Source: Burhinus oedicnemus (taxonomy: Eukaryota > Chordata > Aves > Charadriiformes > Burhinidae). From it: 64,000 nt of DNA. Below the pieces are notes generated by a model. That model was not told the origin of the DNA. It saw only the letters and a program-made list of their open reading frames with translations, and searched no databases. The stretch is taken from NCBI GenBank assembly GCA_008921705.1, contig VFFE01006594.1, positions 200,980-264,979 on the forward strand, in the 5' to 3' direction. This document shows positions 27,908-38,610 of this stretch, in pieces (the first letter of the stretch is position 1; the number at the start of each line of letters is the position of its first letter). Position numbers and translations under genes: made by a program.

Positions 27908-27990
27908 TTTTAACTGAAACCATGACACAAGTTGGACTAGATGATTGTTGCAGGTCCCTTGAAACTGAAATAGTCTATTCTATTCTAAAG
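27908..27990 (+). mobile_element. CR1 LINE 3' end, very short copy
   Basis: The plus strand has 'gttggactagatgattgttg' then 'caggtcccttgaaactgaaa' and ends in 'tagtctattctattctaaag'. This is the sense orientation of the CR1 3' terminus, in which 'ttggactagatgatct..aggtcccttccaactgaaa' precedes short terminal direct repeats of the 'attctatg' type. Only about 80 bases survive, so it is a severely 5'-truncated insertion. It is one of only two CR1 copies on the plus strand. Confidence 0.85.
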
Positions 27991-28428
27991 ATAGGAGAAG
28001 TCTAGAGCAGTTGAAAAACAAAAGGAAGATAAGAGCTACTTTTTCCCAGAGTAGGTTTTTAACATTTTTAAAACTTTCTGCTTGTGAACAACTTCTGCTC
28101 TGCAAAGGCCCAAGCTACCCTCTGATAGTTCAGAGGTTAAGTAGTGCTTCCCAAGGCTGCCTTTAACCTATACTGGGCCTTACTCCCAAATAAGCTTTTT
28201 AATATAGTAAGACTTCAGACCTATTGAAATCCAAAATCTTACTTTTCGTATAACATATACCAGAGACAAGCTCTTATTTGTCTCTGAAATAGCAGATACT
28301 ATTAGTACCCAAAATTACCAAATCCTTAAGAAATGTTGCAAAGCTTTTAATTTGTTGTAGGAAGTTTCACAATTTCTATATAAATATTAGAAAAAATATC
28401 ACCTCAACTTTTTGCCAGGGTACAGATG
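27991..28428. other. Non-coding spacer before the LTR
   Basis: Plain AT-rich sequence between a CR1 3' end and the left edge of the LTR. I see nothing else in it. Confidence 0.6.
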
Positions 28429-28750
28429 TGTTGTGGTTTTGGGCCAGATTGGCCCAATCAGGTGGAATGACAGATGCTCTCTCTCCTGCCCTGCTTTGAA
28501 GGGAGGCAGGAGAGAGAAAAAGAGAGGCTTATGAATCTAGAAGGAATAAAACTACTTTAATGAAATATTAATAATAATATAATAAAAAGAAAATAAAGAA
28601 ATATATACAAAACCGTATCAAGCTCCCAGGATGACACCTCATGTCACCAGCAGGCACTGGGGAAGTCCCAGACTGGACTCAGGGACAAACAGGAACTGGA
28701 TTCCAGATCTGGGTTCAGGAATGTATGGATGTAGAAACTTCCATCCCTAG
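28429..28750 (-). mobile_element. Solo LTR of ERVL-like type, 3' part (left half, interrupted)
   Basis: The left edge reads TGTTGTGGTTTTGG, which on the minus strand is an LTR end of the form ...CCAAAACCACAACA, with the expected terminal CA. Inside is a purine-rich block, then an A/T-rich block 'aataataatataataaaaag' and 'atatatacaaaac'. This architecture is common to avian ERVL-like LTRs. A minus-strand ATTAAA at 28556-28561 could be the poly(A) signal. The other half lies at 32,118-32,557, past an inserted CR1. No internal viral coding region is adjacent, so it is a solo LTR. The inner edge is uncertain by about 70 bases. Confidence 0.72.
28556..28561 (-). promoter_or_regulatory. Possible LTR poly(A) signal (ATTAAA)
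   Basis: On the minus strand the LTR has ATTAAA some 130 bases from its terminal CA, after an A/T-rich block. Position and orientation agree with the TATA box found in the other half of the LTR. ATTAAA is the commonest variant of AATAAA. Whether it was used cannot be told from sequence. Confidence 0.4.
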
Positions 28751-28761
28751 TACGGCCCTCA

Positions 28762-29113
28762 GATTATTATCCCCTTTCAGGTAGGCAGTGATGAAGTAGG
28801 TAGGAGAAGCCCAAGGGCAATGAAGAGAGATTTCAGAGCCTTGGAACGACTGGTCAAAGGACTGGGAGCACAAGTCATGTTCTCCTCTGTCCCTCCAGTT
28901 GTGGGGAATGATGAGGGGTTAAACAGGAAGAGCCAGCAGACCAATGCCTGGCTCCAAGACTGGTGCTACCAGCAGGACTTTGGGTTCTTTGACCATGGCT
29001 TGATTTACAGCACACCAGGCCTGCTGGTAACAGATGGGAAAAGCCTATCTCACAGCGGGAAAAGGGTTCTAGGGAAAGAGTTAGCAGGACTCATTGAGAG
29101 GGCTTTAAACTAG
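28762..29113 (+). pseudogene. CR1 ORF1 remnant, esterase (SGNH) domain C-terminus
   Basis: CR1 ORF1 carries an esterase-like SGNH hydrolase domain thought to help in RNA or lipid interactions during retrotransposition. The readable part contains VGSDEVGRRSPRAMKRDFRA from 28,781, then AQVMFSSVPPV, NAWLQDWCYQQDFGFFDHG and a C-terminal DGKSLSHSGKRVLGKELAGL, ending at a normal-looking stop at 29,113. In related copies the last block is DGxHLS, and the histidine is part of the catalytic set. Here that position is serine, so the esterase would be inactive. The N-terminal half is missing, and one small frameshift separates the bases before 28,781 from the rest. Confidence 0.85.
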
Positions 29114-29260
29114 ATTGGAAGGGGGGCAGGGATGTAACTGGGCTTGCTAGAGAGGCGCTGGGTACAGTAGCCCAGCACTTGTGGGGCAGCGTGCTAGTAT
29201 TTTTGAGAATCAGAAGGCCTACCACCCCTCAAGGGCAAAAACTACACGTTCATCTACCTC

Positions 29261-32062
29261 TCTGAAATGCTTATACACCAATGCACACAGCATCGGGGAA
29301 CAAACAGGAAGAACTGGAGATCTGTGTGTGGTCGCAGGGCCATGATATCGCAATTACTGAGACATGGTGGGATAGCTCACATGACTGGAACGCTGTCATG
29401 GATGGCTATGTCCTCTTTAGGAAAGATAGGCCAGCAAGGCGAGGTGGTGGAGTTGCTCTTTATGTGAGACAGCAACTGGAATGTATTGAGCTCTCCCTGG
29501 GGGTGGATGAAGAGCGAGTCGAGAGCTTGTGGGTAAGGATTAAGGGGCAGGCTAACATGAGGGACACTGTTGTGGGGGTTTATTACAGGCCACCTGATCA
29601 GGATGCAGAAGTTGATGAGGCCTTCTACAGACAGCTGAGAGCCGCCTCACAATCACAGGCCTTGGTTCTCATGGGGGACTTCAATCACTCTGATATCTGC
29701 TGGGAAGGCTACACAGCTAGGCACGTACAGTCCAGGAGGTTCCTCCAGTGTCTTGATGGTAACTTTTTGACTCAGGTGGTGGAGGAGCCAACAAAGAGAG
29801 GTGTACTGCTGGACCTAGTACTGACAAACAAAGAGGGACTGGTGGAGGACATTAAGGTTAGGGGCAGCCTCGGCCGTAGTGATCATGAGAAGATCGAGTT
29901 CAGGATTATGTGCAGTAGGCATAAAACAACAAGTAATGTTACCACCTTGGACTTCAGGAGGGCTAACTTTGATCTCTTCAAGAAACTGCTTGGAGAAATC
30001 CCATGGGTTAGGGCTCTAGAGGGTAGGGGGGCTCAAGAGAGCTGGTTGATATTCAAGTATCACTTCCTCCGAGCTCAGGATCAGTGCATCCCTAAGAGCA
30101 AGAAATCAGGCAAGGGAAGCAGGAGACCTGCACGGCTGAGCAAGGAGCTTCTGAAAAAGCTCAAGTGCAAGAAGGAAGTTCACAGTAAGTGGAAGAAGGG
30201 ACTGACCACTTGGGAAGATTACAAGAATGCTGCCAGAGTATGCAGGGACAAAACAAGGAAAGCCAAGGCTGCCTTGGAATTAAATCTGGCAAGGGATGTC
30301 AAGATCAACAGGAAGGGTTTCTTCAGGTACATCAGAGGCAAAAGGAAAACTAGGGAAAATGTGGGCCCACTGTTGAAGGAGACAGGGGTCATGGTGACAG
30401 ATGATGCAGAGAAGGTGGAATTACTGAATCCCTTCTTTGCTTCAGTCTTTACTGCTCAGGCCAGCCCTCAGGAGCCCCAGACTTTACAGGTAACAGAGAA
30501 AGTTTGGAGGAAGGAAGACTTTCCTTTGGTTGAGGAGGATCAAGTTAGAGATCACTTAAGTAAACTGGACATCCACAAGTCCATGGGTCCTGATGGGATG
30601 CACCTGCGAGTGCTGAGGGAGCTGGCAGAAGTCATTGCTGGGCCACTCTCCATCATCTTTGAAAGGCCCTGGAGAACAGGTGAGGTGCCTGAAGACATGA
30701 GGAAGGCCAGTGTCACTCCAGTCTTCAAAAAGGGCAAGAAGGAAGACCTGGGAAACTACAGGCCAGTCAGCTTCACCTCCATCCCTGGAAAGATGATGGA
30801 ACAGCTCGTTCTGGGTGTCATCTCAAAGCATCTGGAGGAAAAGAAGGTTATCAGAAGTAGCCAACATGGATTCACTAAGGGGAAGTCATGTCTGACTAAT
30901 CTGATTGCCTTCTACAATGGTGTGACTGGAAGGATAGATGAGGGGAGGGCAGTGGATGTTGTCTACCTTGACTTCAGCAAGGCTTTCGACACCGTCTCCC
31001 ACAGCATCCTCACAGGCAAGCTTAGGAAGTGTGGGTTGGATGAATGGACGATGGGGTGGATTGAAAACTGGCTGGCAGATACAGCTCCAAGGGTTGTGAT
31101 TAGTGGAACAGAGTCTAGCTGGAGGTCTGGGACAAGCGGTGTTCCCCAGGGGTCAGGACTGGGTCCAGGCCTGTTCAACATATTCATCAATGACCTGGAT
31201 GAAGGGGTAGAGGGTACCATCAGCAAGTTTGCTGATGACACAAAACTGGGAGGGGTGGCTGACACACCAGAAGGCTGTGCTGCCATTCAGTGAGACCTGG
31301 GCAGGCTGGAGAGTTGGGCAGAGAGAAATCTCATGAAGTTCAACAAGGGCAAGTGTACTGCACCTGGGGAGGAATAACCCCATGCACCAGTCCAGGTTAG
31401 GGGCTGACCTGCTGGAAAGCAACTCTGTGGAAAGGGACCCGGGAGTCCTGGTGGACAACAGAATGACCATGAGGCAGCAATGTGCCCTTGTGGTCAAGAA
31501 GGCCAATGGCATCCTGGGGTGCCTCAAGAAGAGTGTGGCAAGCAGGTCACGGGAGGTGATCCTTCCCCTCTGCTCTGCCCTGGTGAGGCCGCACCTGGAG
31601 TTCTGTGTCCAGTTCTGGGCTCCACAGTTCAAGAAGGACAGGGAACTGCTGGAGAGGGTACAGCAGAGGGCTACGAAGATGATTAGGGGGCTGGAACATC
31701 TTTCTTACGAGGAAAGGCTGAGGGACCTGGTTCTTTTTATTCTGGAGAAGAGAAGGCTGAGGGGGGATCTCATCAATACATATAAATACTTATAGGGAGG
31801 GTGCTGGGAGGATGGCACCAGTCTTTTTGCAGTGGTGCCCAGTGATAGGACAAGAGATAATGGGCACAAACTTGAACATGGGCAGGTCCATCTAAACATG
31901 AGGAGGAACTTCTTGACTTTGAGGGTGGCAGAGCACTGGCACAGGCTGCCCAGAGAGGTGGTGGAGTCTCCGACTCTGGAGACATTCCAAACCTGCCTGG
32001 ACGCCGTCCTGTGCAACCTGCTCCAGGTGACCCTGCTCTGGCAGGGGGGTTGGACTAGATGA
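29261..32062 (+). pseudogene. CR1 ORF2 (endonuclease-reverse transcriptase), few lesions
   Basis: Open for 670 codons (29,281-31,293). Endonuclease landmarks are [11 protein letters not shown] (about residue 27), GVYYRPPD (about 99), GDFN (132-135) and SDHE (200-203). Reverse transcriptase landmarks are [32 protein letters not shown] (564-574), [10 protein letters not shown] (620-629) and FADD (650-653), so the catalytic aspartates are intact. The true start lies upstream in another frame ([12 protein letters not shown], from about 29,258), joined by what looks like one extra G in the run at 29,295-29,298. Further lesions are a stop TGA at 31,291-31,293 where CGA is expected, a small deletion near 31,355, and a TAG at 31,793-31,795. 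The C-terminal part follows in frame to about 32,062 ([12 protein letters not shown]). It is a young but dead copy. Confidence 0.93.
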
Positions 32063-32117
32063 TCTCCAGAGGTCCCTTCCAAGCCCTGTGATTGGGGCTT
32101 GATCTGATTCTGTGATC

Positions 32118-32557
32118 GGGGTCAAAGGCAGACAAACAAAGTCCTCCTCAGACATCGGTCACTCAAGAATGAGGGCTGACCCTTTGATCCCTCAGCTTTT
32201 ATACTGAGCGTGAGGCAGACAGAGTCATAGAATGGGATGAATACCCTGTTGGTCAGTTTTGGGTCACCTGTCCTGTCCGCTCCTCCCCGCAGTTGTGACC
32301 CCTCTACGCTTTTCTGCTTCTGACCCTCCAACGGGGCAAATAACAAAGTTGGCTGCCCTTGGGTGTTATAGCAATAAGGATAAGCAAGAGCCTCTCTGCA
32401 TCCCATTCCTTGGCATCAGCTGTAAACATGGGTCTGATCACTCTGAGAGTGAACAGTTTCTGCACAACACGCTGTTAATTTCAGCAGTTAGAAGAGGCCT
32501 AGCTAAAAAGCAAAGTTACTGAACAAAATTGGTCCTGTTTTACCTCAAACCAGGATA
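32118..32557 (-). mobile_element. Solo LTR of ERVL-like type, 5' part (right half, interrupted)
   Basis: This is the other half of the LTR begun at 28,429. On the minus strand it starts at about 32,557 with TATCCTGGTTTGAGG, close to the common avian LTR opening TGTCCTGGTTT with TG mutated to TA. It then runs through a U3-like region containing 'gacaggtgacccaaaactga' to a TATA box at 32,196-32,203. The CR1 starts about 80 bases beyond the TATA box, so the insertion point lies near the R region. The 5-base flanks of the rejoined LTR (28,424-28,428 and 32,558-32,562) do not match clearly, so no target-site duplication can be shown. Confidence 0.72.
32196..32203 (-). promoter_or_regulatory. LTR TATA box (TATAAAAG)
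   Basis: On the minus strand the sequence reads CAGTATAAAAGCTGAG, a good TATA box in the U3-like half of the LTR. With the ATTAAA signal in the other half it fixes the LTR as minus-strand. Transcription from it would now run straight into the antisense of the inserted CR1. Confidence 0.6.
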
Positions 32558-33650
32558 TTACGTCTTTCTTTGAGTGACGGAAGTATCCAAGTATCTTGAG
32601 TGATAAAACCTTTGTTTCAGTATCCTAGACACTAGGAGATGAGAAATAACAGCATCCAGCTGTTCTGCATCCAACCACTGAAGGAAAGAGCAGGAGATGT
32701 TTTCTCTATTTTTTGTATTTCTGGTTATGTTTCCCTCAAGACAAGTTCCCAATGGCTGTTGTAAAAGCTGAATTTTCCCCTCTGCATTCAATACCTGGCA
32801 CAAGATCAACAGCAGTATGAAAGAAGAATAAGCCACTTTAAACAAAAGGGGAATGCGATTTTGCCAAGGATCTGTACCCTCTCCAGCTCTGCTGTTTACT
32901 GGCATAAAAAAAGGGAATAGAGCACTTTTCAGCTGTACATATAGTATTGAGATGTCTAAAAGAATGGTTAAAATACCGGGGGGGGGCAGCAGGAAGCAAA
33001 AAAGAGGAATCACAGAAGAGGAGAGGGCAGGGAGCATGTGAGAGGAAGGTCCCAGAAGCAAATTTACAGTCCAAGGCAGCAGCTCAACAGGTATTTCAAA
33101 CGCCTTGACACTGCTGCCTCCTTCCCACGCAGTCCCCCTGCGGGGCTGGGTGCCCATCTCCTCAGAAAGGTTTAAAATTTCAACAGTGTATCGGTCAGCT
33201 GGACACTTCTTTACTCAAGTATTTTGTCCTTGGTGCACAGGGCACTAACTGCCTGCCAAGGGAATGGCTTCATGACACATTGATTTCTTTTTTTCCTCCA
33301 AGAGATTGGAGACATCACATGGCCAAAGCTCAGTGGATGTTCATTGCTCTTCAGCCTCCGGTGACACCGCACTGTGTGGATTACTCTGGCAGAAATAGTA
33401 GGTAGGATTGTCCACAGGGAAAGAGTAATGCTTAACCACAGGTAATTTCCTAAACATCTGAGCAACCTCCACTTTACTGAACACTCTTCTCTTTCCCACA
33501 TCTTTGCACCTTTATTTACGCCATCCATTGTCTGAAATTCTTCCATCACTTCCAAATAAAACCCTTTCCTACCAAGACTGGTAAGCTTTTCAATGATCTA
33601 CTTGTAACCATACTGAAGTGCATGGGATTACTCAGAGGAAGTAGAATACA
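32558..33650. other. Non-coding stretch, no gene recognised
   Basis: Sequence between the LTR and a CR1 3' end. It contains a 9-base G run at 32978-32986. A 199-codon minus-strand open frame (32,558-33,157) has two hydrophobic stretches but no recognisable domain, and it stops exactly at the LTR edge. It is not accepted as a gene. Confidence 0.5.
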
Positions 33651-33785
33651 ACATAGAATTATTATCATAGAATTATCTAGGTTGGAAGGGACCTTTAAGA
33701 TCATCGAGTCCAACCATCAACCCTACACTGCCAAAACCACCACTAAACCATGTCCCTAACCACCATGTCTACCTGTCTTTTGTAA
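33651..33785 (-). mobile_element. CR1 LINE 3' end, short copy
   Basis: The plus strand reads 'tcatagaattatctaggttg' then 'gaagggacctttaagatcat' and 'cgagtccaaccatcaaccct', the antisense of the CR1 3' terminus. It closely matches the corresponding part of the long minus-strand copy at 16,732 (ccaccactaaaccatgtccctaa-type continuation), so the two probably belong to the same or sister subfamilies. Only about 130 bases were inserted. Confidence 0.9.
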
Positions 33786-35060
33786 TCTTTGTAGTAACTG
33801 AGGACCACACACCATAGGTGTTAACCTTTTTTCATATTTATTTATTTTGAAGAGCTGTATTGTTTATCTGAGCCCTTAGGCATTTTTCTATCAAGCTTTC
33901 CAGTTTATTTTGGAGAGCCAGAGATCAACATCAAATGGGAGTCAAGTGAAGGACATCTTACACCACTAATTGACGTAATTACATTAAATGGTTATTTTAT
34001 GTACTCCCCTTTTTAGTTATTTACCTTTCCGACTTTGACAGCATGCTAGTAGAAATATCAAATGCTTTTCAACATTTCTATCATTTTAATTATCGTGGCA
34101 TTTCAAAACCTTTACTGACCTCTTTTGATGCAAGCAATAAAACATATAGTAAAAGATGATCCACTGTAAAGACCTAATGTCATAAAATTGCTGATCCAAA
34201 ACAGAGAAATACAAGAACTGTCACGGTAAGTCAGTGAGGAATGGTTATCCTGTCTCACACAAAATAAGCTCAAGGAAAGACTTTATGTGTGGAAGCCAAG
34301 TTGCACACAGCCTGGTAACAACACTCTGAAATCAAGTGTGGATGGTTTTCCTCACACATCTTCTGGAGGCATGGCCCAAGAAATCCAAAGCGTGAAAGAA
34401 CTGCATGCCTCCATCTTAAGGTGAGCACAATACAAGGTGTTCATTACTTCTCCTTTAAGTAGAAAAATATAGATACAGCGGGTGAGGCAGTTGAAAGTGC
34501 TCAGTACAGATTCCAGAGGCGTACACACATGCGTGTGCACACATACACACTCTGACACTGTGCCCATCCTGAATCAGTCTTTCCCTCCTTCTCAGCAACT
34601 TTCAGTGATTTCCTGGTTTGAAGAAGTTTCACCCAATCCCAGAAAAGGGTTGCCAGGAAAGTCTCCTGTCCATTACCTCACAGGTTCAGTCTGGGGCTTG
34701 CTCCCTACTGCAATGTCTTCTAAACATCCTCACGGTTTGTGCTGAGGTTGCAGGCTCCCTCCATGCTCCGTCCCCAGCACACGCTTGCTCATCTCTGACC
34801 TCCAGGGTGGTTTCCAAACCTGACAAGTGCTCACAGGGAACATGCATTATGCCCCTTCCTCCTAGAGGATACTGTCTGACCCAAAGTGCAATACAACCAC
34901 AGTCATTTAAACAGAATAGGCAATATCCAGGACATCTGCACTAACCGTAGCGCAAACACAATATTCTGTTATTCATCCCAAAAAGTCTAGTCCAGAACTC
35001 CATTGTTCTGCCTGCCTGAAACTGTCTTCTAATTATTCGTCTAAATTTAGTCAGCTATGA
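33786..35060. other. Non-coding stretch, no gene recognised
   Basis: No gene or element is recognised. A purine/pyrimidine-alternating CA-rich patch (34,520-34,560) is an imperfect microsatellite. Confidence 0.55.
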
Positions 35061-35074
35061 TTAGTTCTCATGAC

Positions 35075-35520
35075 AACTCTTACCTGTAGCAGTAGTTTTA
35101 ACAGGTCTTTCCCTTCCTCGCATTTGTCTTTCTTGTGCATTTATAGCCAGCAGTCATATCCCTCCTCAGTTATTTTCCTGATCTAGTCAAGCCAAGTTCT
35201 GGTCTAAGGCTCTGGGTTCATTATGCTCCAATTCAACAGAAATCACAGCAGGTTTTGAAAGAGGCAAACAGCCCTCCTCTCTTTTCAGACTGTGCAGGCA
35301 TTCATGTAGCCACACAATGCATTAGGTCGGACAATCCAGGTGAAGGCTAAACCTCAAATCCATGTTCTGCAACTGTACAGACGTATTCCAGTTATTCACG
35401 CTAAAAACCTTCCCTGAAACTCTTGTTATAAAAATGAGTATTTCTTGATAGCAGGTGACCAAAGATGAATGCAGGATTTTAGATGCCTCCTGGGACTCAG
35501 ATATAAGCACAATGCTGGAA
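35075..35520 (-). mobile_element. Ancient CR1 LINE fragment, 3' part
   Basis: The plus strand contains 'gcatttatagccagcagtca' then 'tatccctcctcagttatttt' and 'aagccaagttctggtct', the antisense of a conserved stretch near the CR1 ORF2 end (usual shape: atttatagactgtgatcatgtccc..tctctagactaaacaagcccag). Further right, 'gcaggtgaccaaagatgaat' and 'gcctcctgggactcag' follow the expected order. All frames are lost. It is probably one insertion with the fragment at 36,090-36,510. Confidence 0.55.
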
Positions 35521-36089
35521 ATTGCTCAACAAAGACTACATTTGATATTTCCTAAGTTGAGACTGTCCAAATTTTAAAAAATCAACTTTGTACTATAATG
35601 AAACTTAGAGACTGTGAAAAGTTTCTTAAAAAAAATTGTAGCCAGGATTATACACGCAACACAAAATATTAATTAAAAAAAAAAAAAGTCATCTGATGAC
35701 TTGTTTACCTTCTTGTGAAACAAAGACCAAGCAAAATCCAAATGAGGGACAGAATGCCTACAAACTAGGTAGGCTCTTTGGTCACCAGGCTATTTTTTTG
35801 TCTGCATAAGTCCCTGAATTACATCAGAAATTAAATCTTAACACTAAATCATATTTCCAAACAAATTTCCTCAGAACAAGCAGATTTGTGGAAACAGTTT
35901 GAAAAAAACATAAACACATATAGACAATGTTAACTAAAATACTTTCACCCATTTTTCTCCTGTTATACACTGGAACCCTTACCTCCTGATTCACAGTTTA
36001 ATGGTTTATCTATCAATCCCTTCTGATCTAAGGTGTTTCCTGTCTTGAAACTGTCTAGGCTTCTCCCATCTTCTTCTGATTAACTAAAA
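35521..36089. other. AT-rich sequence between two CR1 pieces
   Basis: The spacing between the flanking CR1 pieces is some 400 bases longer than in the well-preserved copy at 16,732-19,555. Part of this AT-rich segment is therefore probably a later insertion or expanded sequence. It contains a 13-base A run near 35,676. I recognise no element in it. Confidence 0.4.
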
Positions 36090-36510
36090 TAATTGTGCAA
36101 TTGCTGTGCGACTAATGCTCCAATTCATCCTTCCTCCAGGTCATTTGTACACATATTTCATAACAGACTGGTAGTTCCTAATGCTCAGCTCTGGGGCAAC
36201 TCACTATTAACCTTTTTTTCTTCTGAAAAATTGGTTATTTATTTTTACTTCATTGTCTATCTTTCACCCACTTTTAATCCATGGCAGGATGTAACCTCTG
36301 ACCACCAAAGTTTCTTAATAGTCTCTTGTGAAGACCTTCAGCCACAGTCTTTTGTTTGCAATTTTAAACATATTATACTCATCCATTCTCCTTCACCCAC
36401 TGCTTCTTTCAACATTTTCAATGAGTTCCAGCAGCTTAAAAAAGCTTCGATTTACTCTTCAAAAATAGCTGGTATCTTATGCCATAGTCACCTTGGAGAT
36501 TAAAGATTTG
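36090..36510 (-). mobile_element. Ancient CR1 LINE fragment, reverse transcriptase region
   Basis: Plus-strand blocks 'tcatttgtacacatatttca', 'ctcagctctggggcaactca', 'tcacccacttttaatccatg' and 'aatagtctcttgtgaagacc' run in the order of antisense CR1 reverse transcriptase (usual shape: aaatatattgaacag..ggtcccag..ccctggggaacaccact..ttttacccag..gggacggtgtcaaa). No frame survives. This is one of the oldest CR1 layers in the window. Confidence 0.62.
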
Positions 36511-38435
36511 AATAGCTTCTCAATTTATTTCATAGTACTGCATTATTATTCACCAGGAGGTAATTTTTACCAACAAGCTTATCTTAATAAACACATAAGG
36601 GCTAGCCTAATTCTGCTAGGTACCTTCTTTGCAATCTAATGCAGACACACGAAAGTACTTTTAGAAAGTGATGTGCCCATAACTGCGTGATGGGTATTAC
36701 AGATATTATCTTCAGAAACATTTTTTATATTTTATTTTCTATTTTCACCTTCCCAATTACACTGTGGATATTCACAATTATAAAAAACAAAACCACAGAG
36801 ACTGCAGAATCAGGTAAACTTATACAAATATCTTAAAGTTCTCTGTGTTTTTCACGAAAGTAATTTCCTCTGTCCTACTTCTTTCTGTCATTGACATTGC
36901 AGGTGCCTCGGGAATTCCTAGACTGGCAGATTGCATCTGACCGGGAGAGGGGCCATGCAAACATTTGTCAGTGTGGTTAGACATGCACAGGTCCCACAGA
37001 AGGAACTCCCACACATCCCAGTCGTGCAAACACACTTTTGCCCATGCAGAGGGGAGGCAGAAAGGCATGAGGGGGCAGGCTCGAAGAAAAATTTAACCAG
37101 CTCATGATACGCTCCTTGTCCTTGTCTTAGCAGCACAGCTGAAAGGGGTTAGTAGAAAGAAGCCTAAAGACACATTTTATTGTTCTGGTTTCCACAGTGG
37201 CCATAGGGTGCATAACCACATCTTTTAAAAAGCTCTCCAAAACATGCTAAATAATGGAGGTGCCATTTTGACTCATATGAGCCCAACTGAGTACGCTCCG
37301 ATTACCAAAGGCATCTCATAATGGTAGAAATGTGGCACTGCAAGACAAGTTGTTGCATCTTTGTCGCATTTCACTGTTGTGTTGTATTTGGTTTTCTTTA
37401 CCTGGACAGTAAGTTAAAAAGGGAACATTCCTTTGTAGTGACAGAGAGTTAGAAGAGAATTATTGTTTAAGTGGCTGCTCAAGGAAGGGGAAGGAGGCAA
37501 GCAGAACAGGAAAAACTGCTGCAGGTTCACAGACAAGTCAAAAAGGAGAATAAGCTGGGTGAAAGAATGCCTGTCATCCAGGGTTTTCTACTGAGCAGTT
37601 TCTATAGCTTTACATGATTGCAGTGAGAGCTTCTAGAGTAGAAAAAGTACATAAAGGAGAAAACAGTGGATATGGAAATATCTGAGATACAGAAGGATGT
37701 TTAAGTCTATTCTTTCTGAAGCAAAGCTTTTCATAAAAACACTCTTCAAATATGAGCCAGTACTGAATTGTTCCCTCTTCTGCCTAACTCAAAAAGGATA
37801 TTAGTCTCCTGACAGTAATCCTTGCACTGCAGCTAGGCTGTGAGAATAAGGAAAGATCTTCTCCCTTGGGACACTTAGTCCCACTAGAAGCTGATATTAG
37901 TAATGGGTGTTATTGGTAGTAGTTTAGTGACTGCCCTGTGCTTCCTACAAAATCAGTGGATTAGTGCTGCCTTGTTCAATTACTTTGTCTGAGTTTAATT
38001 ACATTATTTAGCTCCACTGCTTCATGTTTAAAATAGCCATGAATGAGAAGAGAGTCATTTTCCCTTATCATTCCAGCATGTCCTCTCCTGATCTCCCCTG
38101 TAACAGCCTTGACTTGTAATGATTCACTCACTTGCCTAATGTCTTCATAGTCTTCAAGTAGTTTGTATTTTCTCACTTGCTTTGATAATCTGTTCTTCAC
38201 ATTTTCTCATCATCTCTTAATCTCCATTTTATATCCATCTTGAGCAGATGCTCTGTTCTGCTGGAACTGATGACAGTTTTTTGTTTCAATAATTACTTTT
38301 ACCCTTTTGCTTAAACTCCCTGAATTAAGCCTATTTTTTATCTCATCCAATTGGTGGAAATGAAAATAAAGTCCAAGAGGTCTTCTTGAATTCTTCTGTG
38401 GCAATTTCATCTGTTTTCAGTGCCTCTTAAAGAAT
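36511..38435. other. Non-coding stretch, no gene recognised
   Basis: Nothing can be named. Two adjacent minus-strand open frames near 37,976-38,410 (74 and 66 codons) are rich in Lys, Glu and Arg and lie in pyrimidine-rich plus-strand sequence. They do not match a family I know and may be decayed transposon or chance. Confidence 0.5.
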
Positions 38436-38439
38436 GTTA

Positions 38440-38610
38440 AACCTTCCCTCCCCCAGCTTCCATAGGTTGACAACCACAGGACTGAACACATCTTTAACTT
38501 GCAGAATTAAAATACAGGATGCCTTTTTCATGGTAGAATTGCATCACACTTGGCACCTTTGCTGTCCTCATCTGACATATAGAGCTGCAGCCCACCTACT
38601 AGTGTTATGC
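38440..38610 (-). mobile_element. Possible ancient CR1 LINE fragment
   Basis: The plus strand has 'acaggatgcctttttcatgg' followed by 'tagaattgcatcacacttgg', which resembles the antisense CR1 block usually reading 'aggatggcatttgcctttttcgcaactgcatcacattg'. The match covers about 60 bases, and the edges are guesses. Confidence 0.35.

Larger units (their letters stand above)
28755..32117 (+). mobile_element. Long CR1 LINE inserted into an LTR
   Basis: This plus-strand CR1 of about 3.36 kb keeps the C-terminal part of ORF1, the intergenic spacer, all of ORF2 and the 3' UTR. The 3' end passes through 'ttggactagatgatctccag' and 'aggtcccttccaagccctgt' and finishes in short repeats around 'gattctgtgat' at about 32,117. 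The first recognisable ORF1 codons are near 28,762, so it is 5'-truncated within ORF1, and the exact left junction lies between about 28,690 and 28,765. It splits the surrounding LTR, so it is younger than that LTR. No target-site duplication is obvious. Confidence 0.93.

Noticed and set aside
32558..33157. 199-codon minus-strand open frame with hydrophobic segments
   Set aside because: It shows no domain I recognise, runs through a G-run (9 bases) in low-complexity sequence, and stops exactly at the LTR border. Chance in locally stop-poor sequence is the simpler reading.
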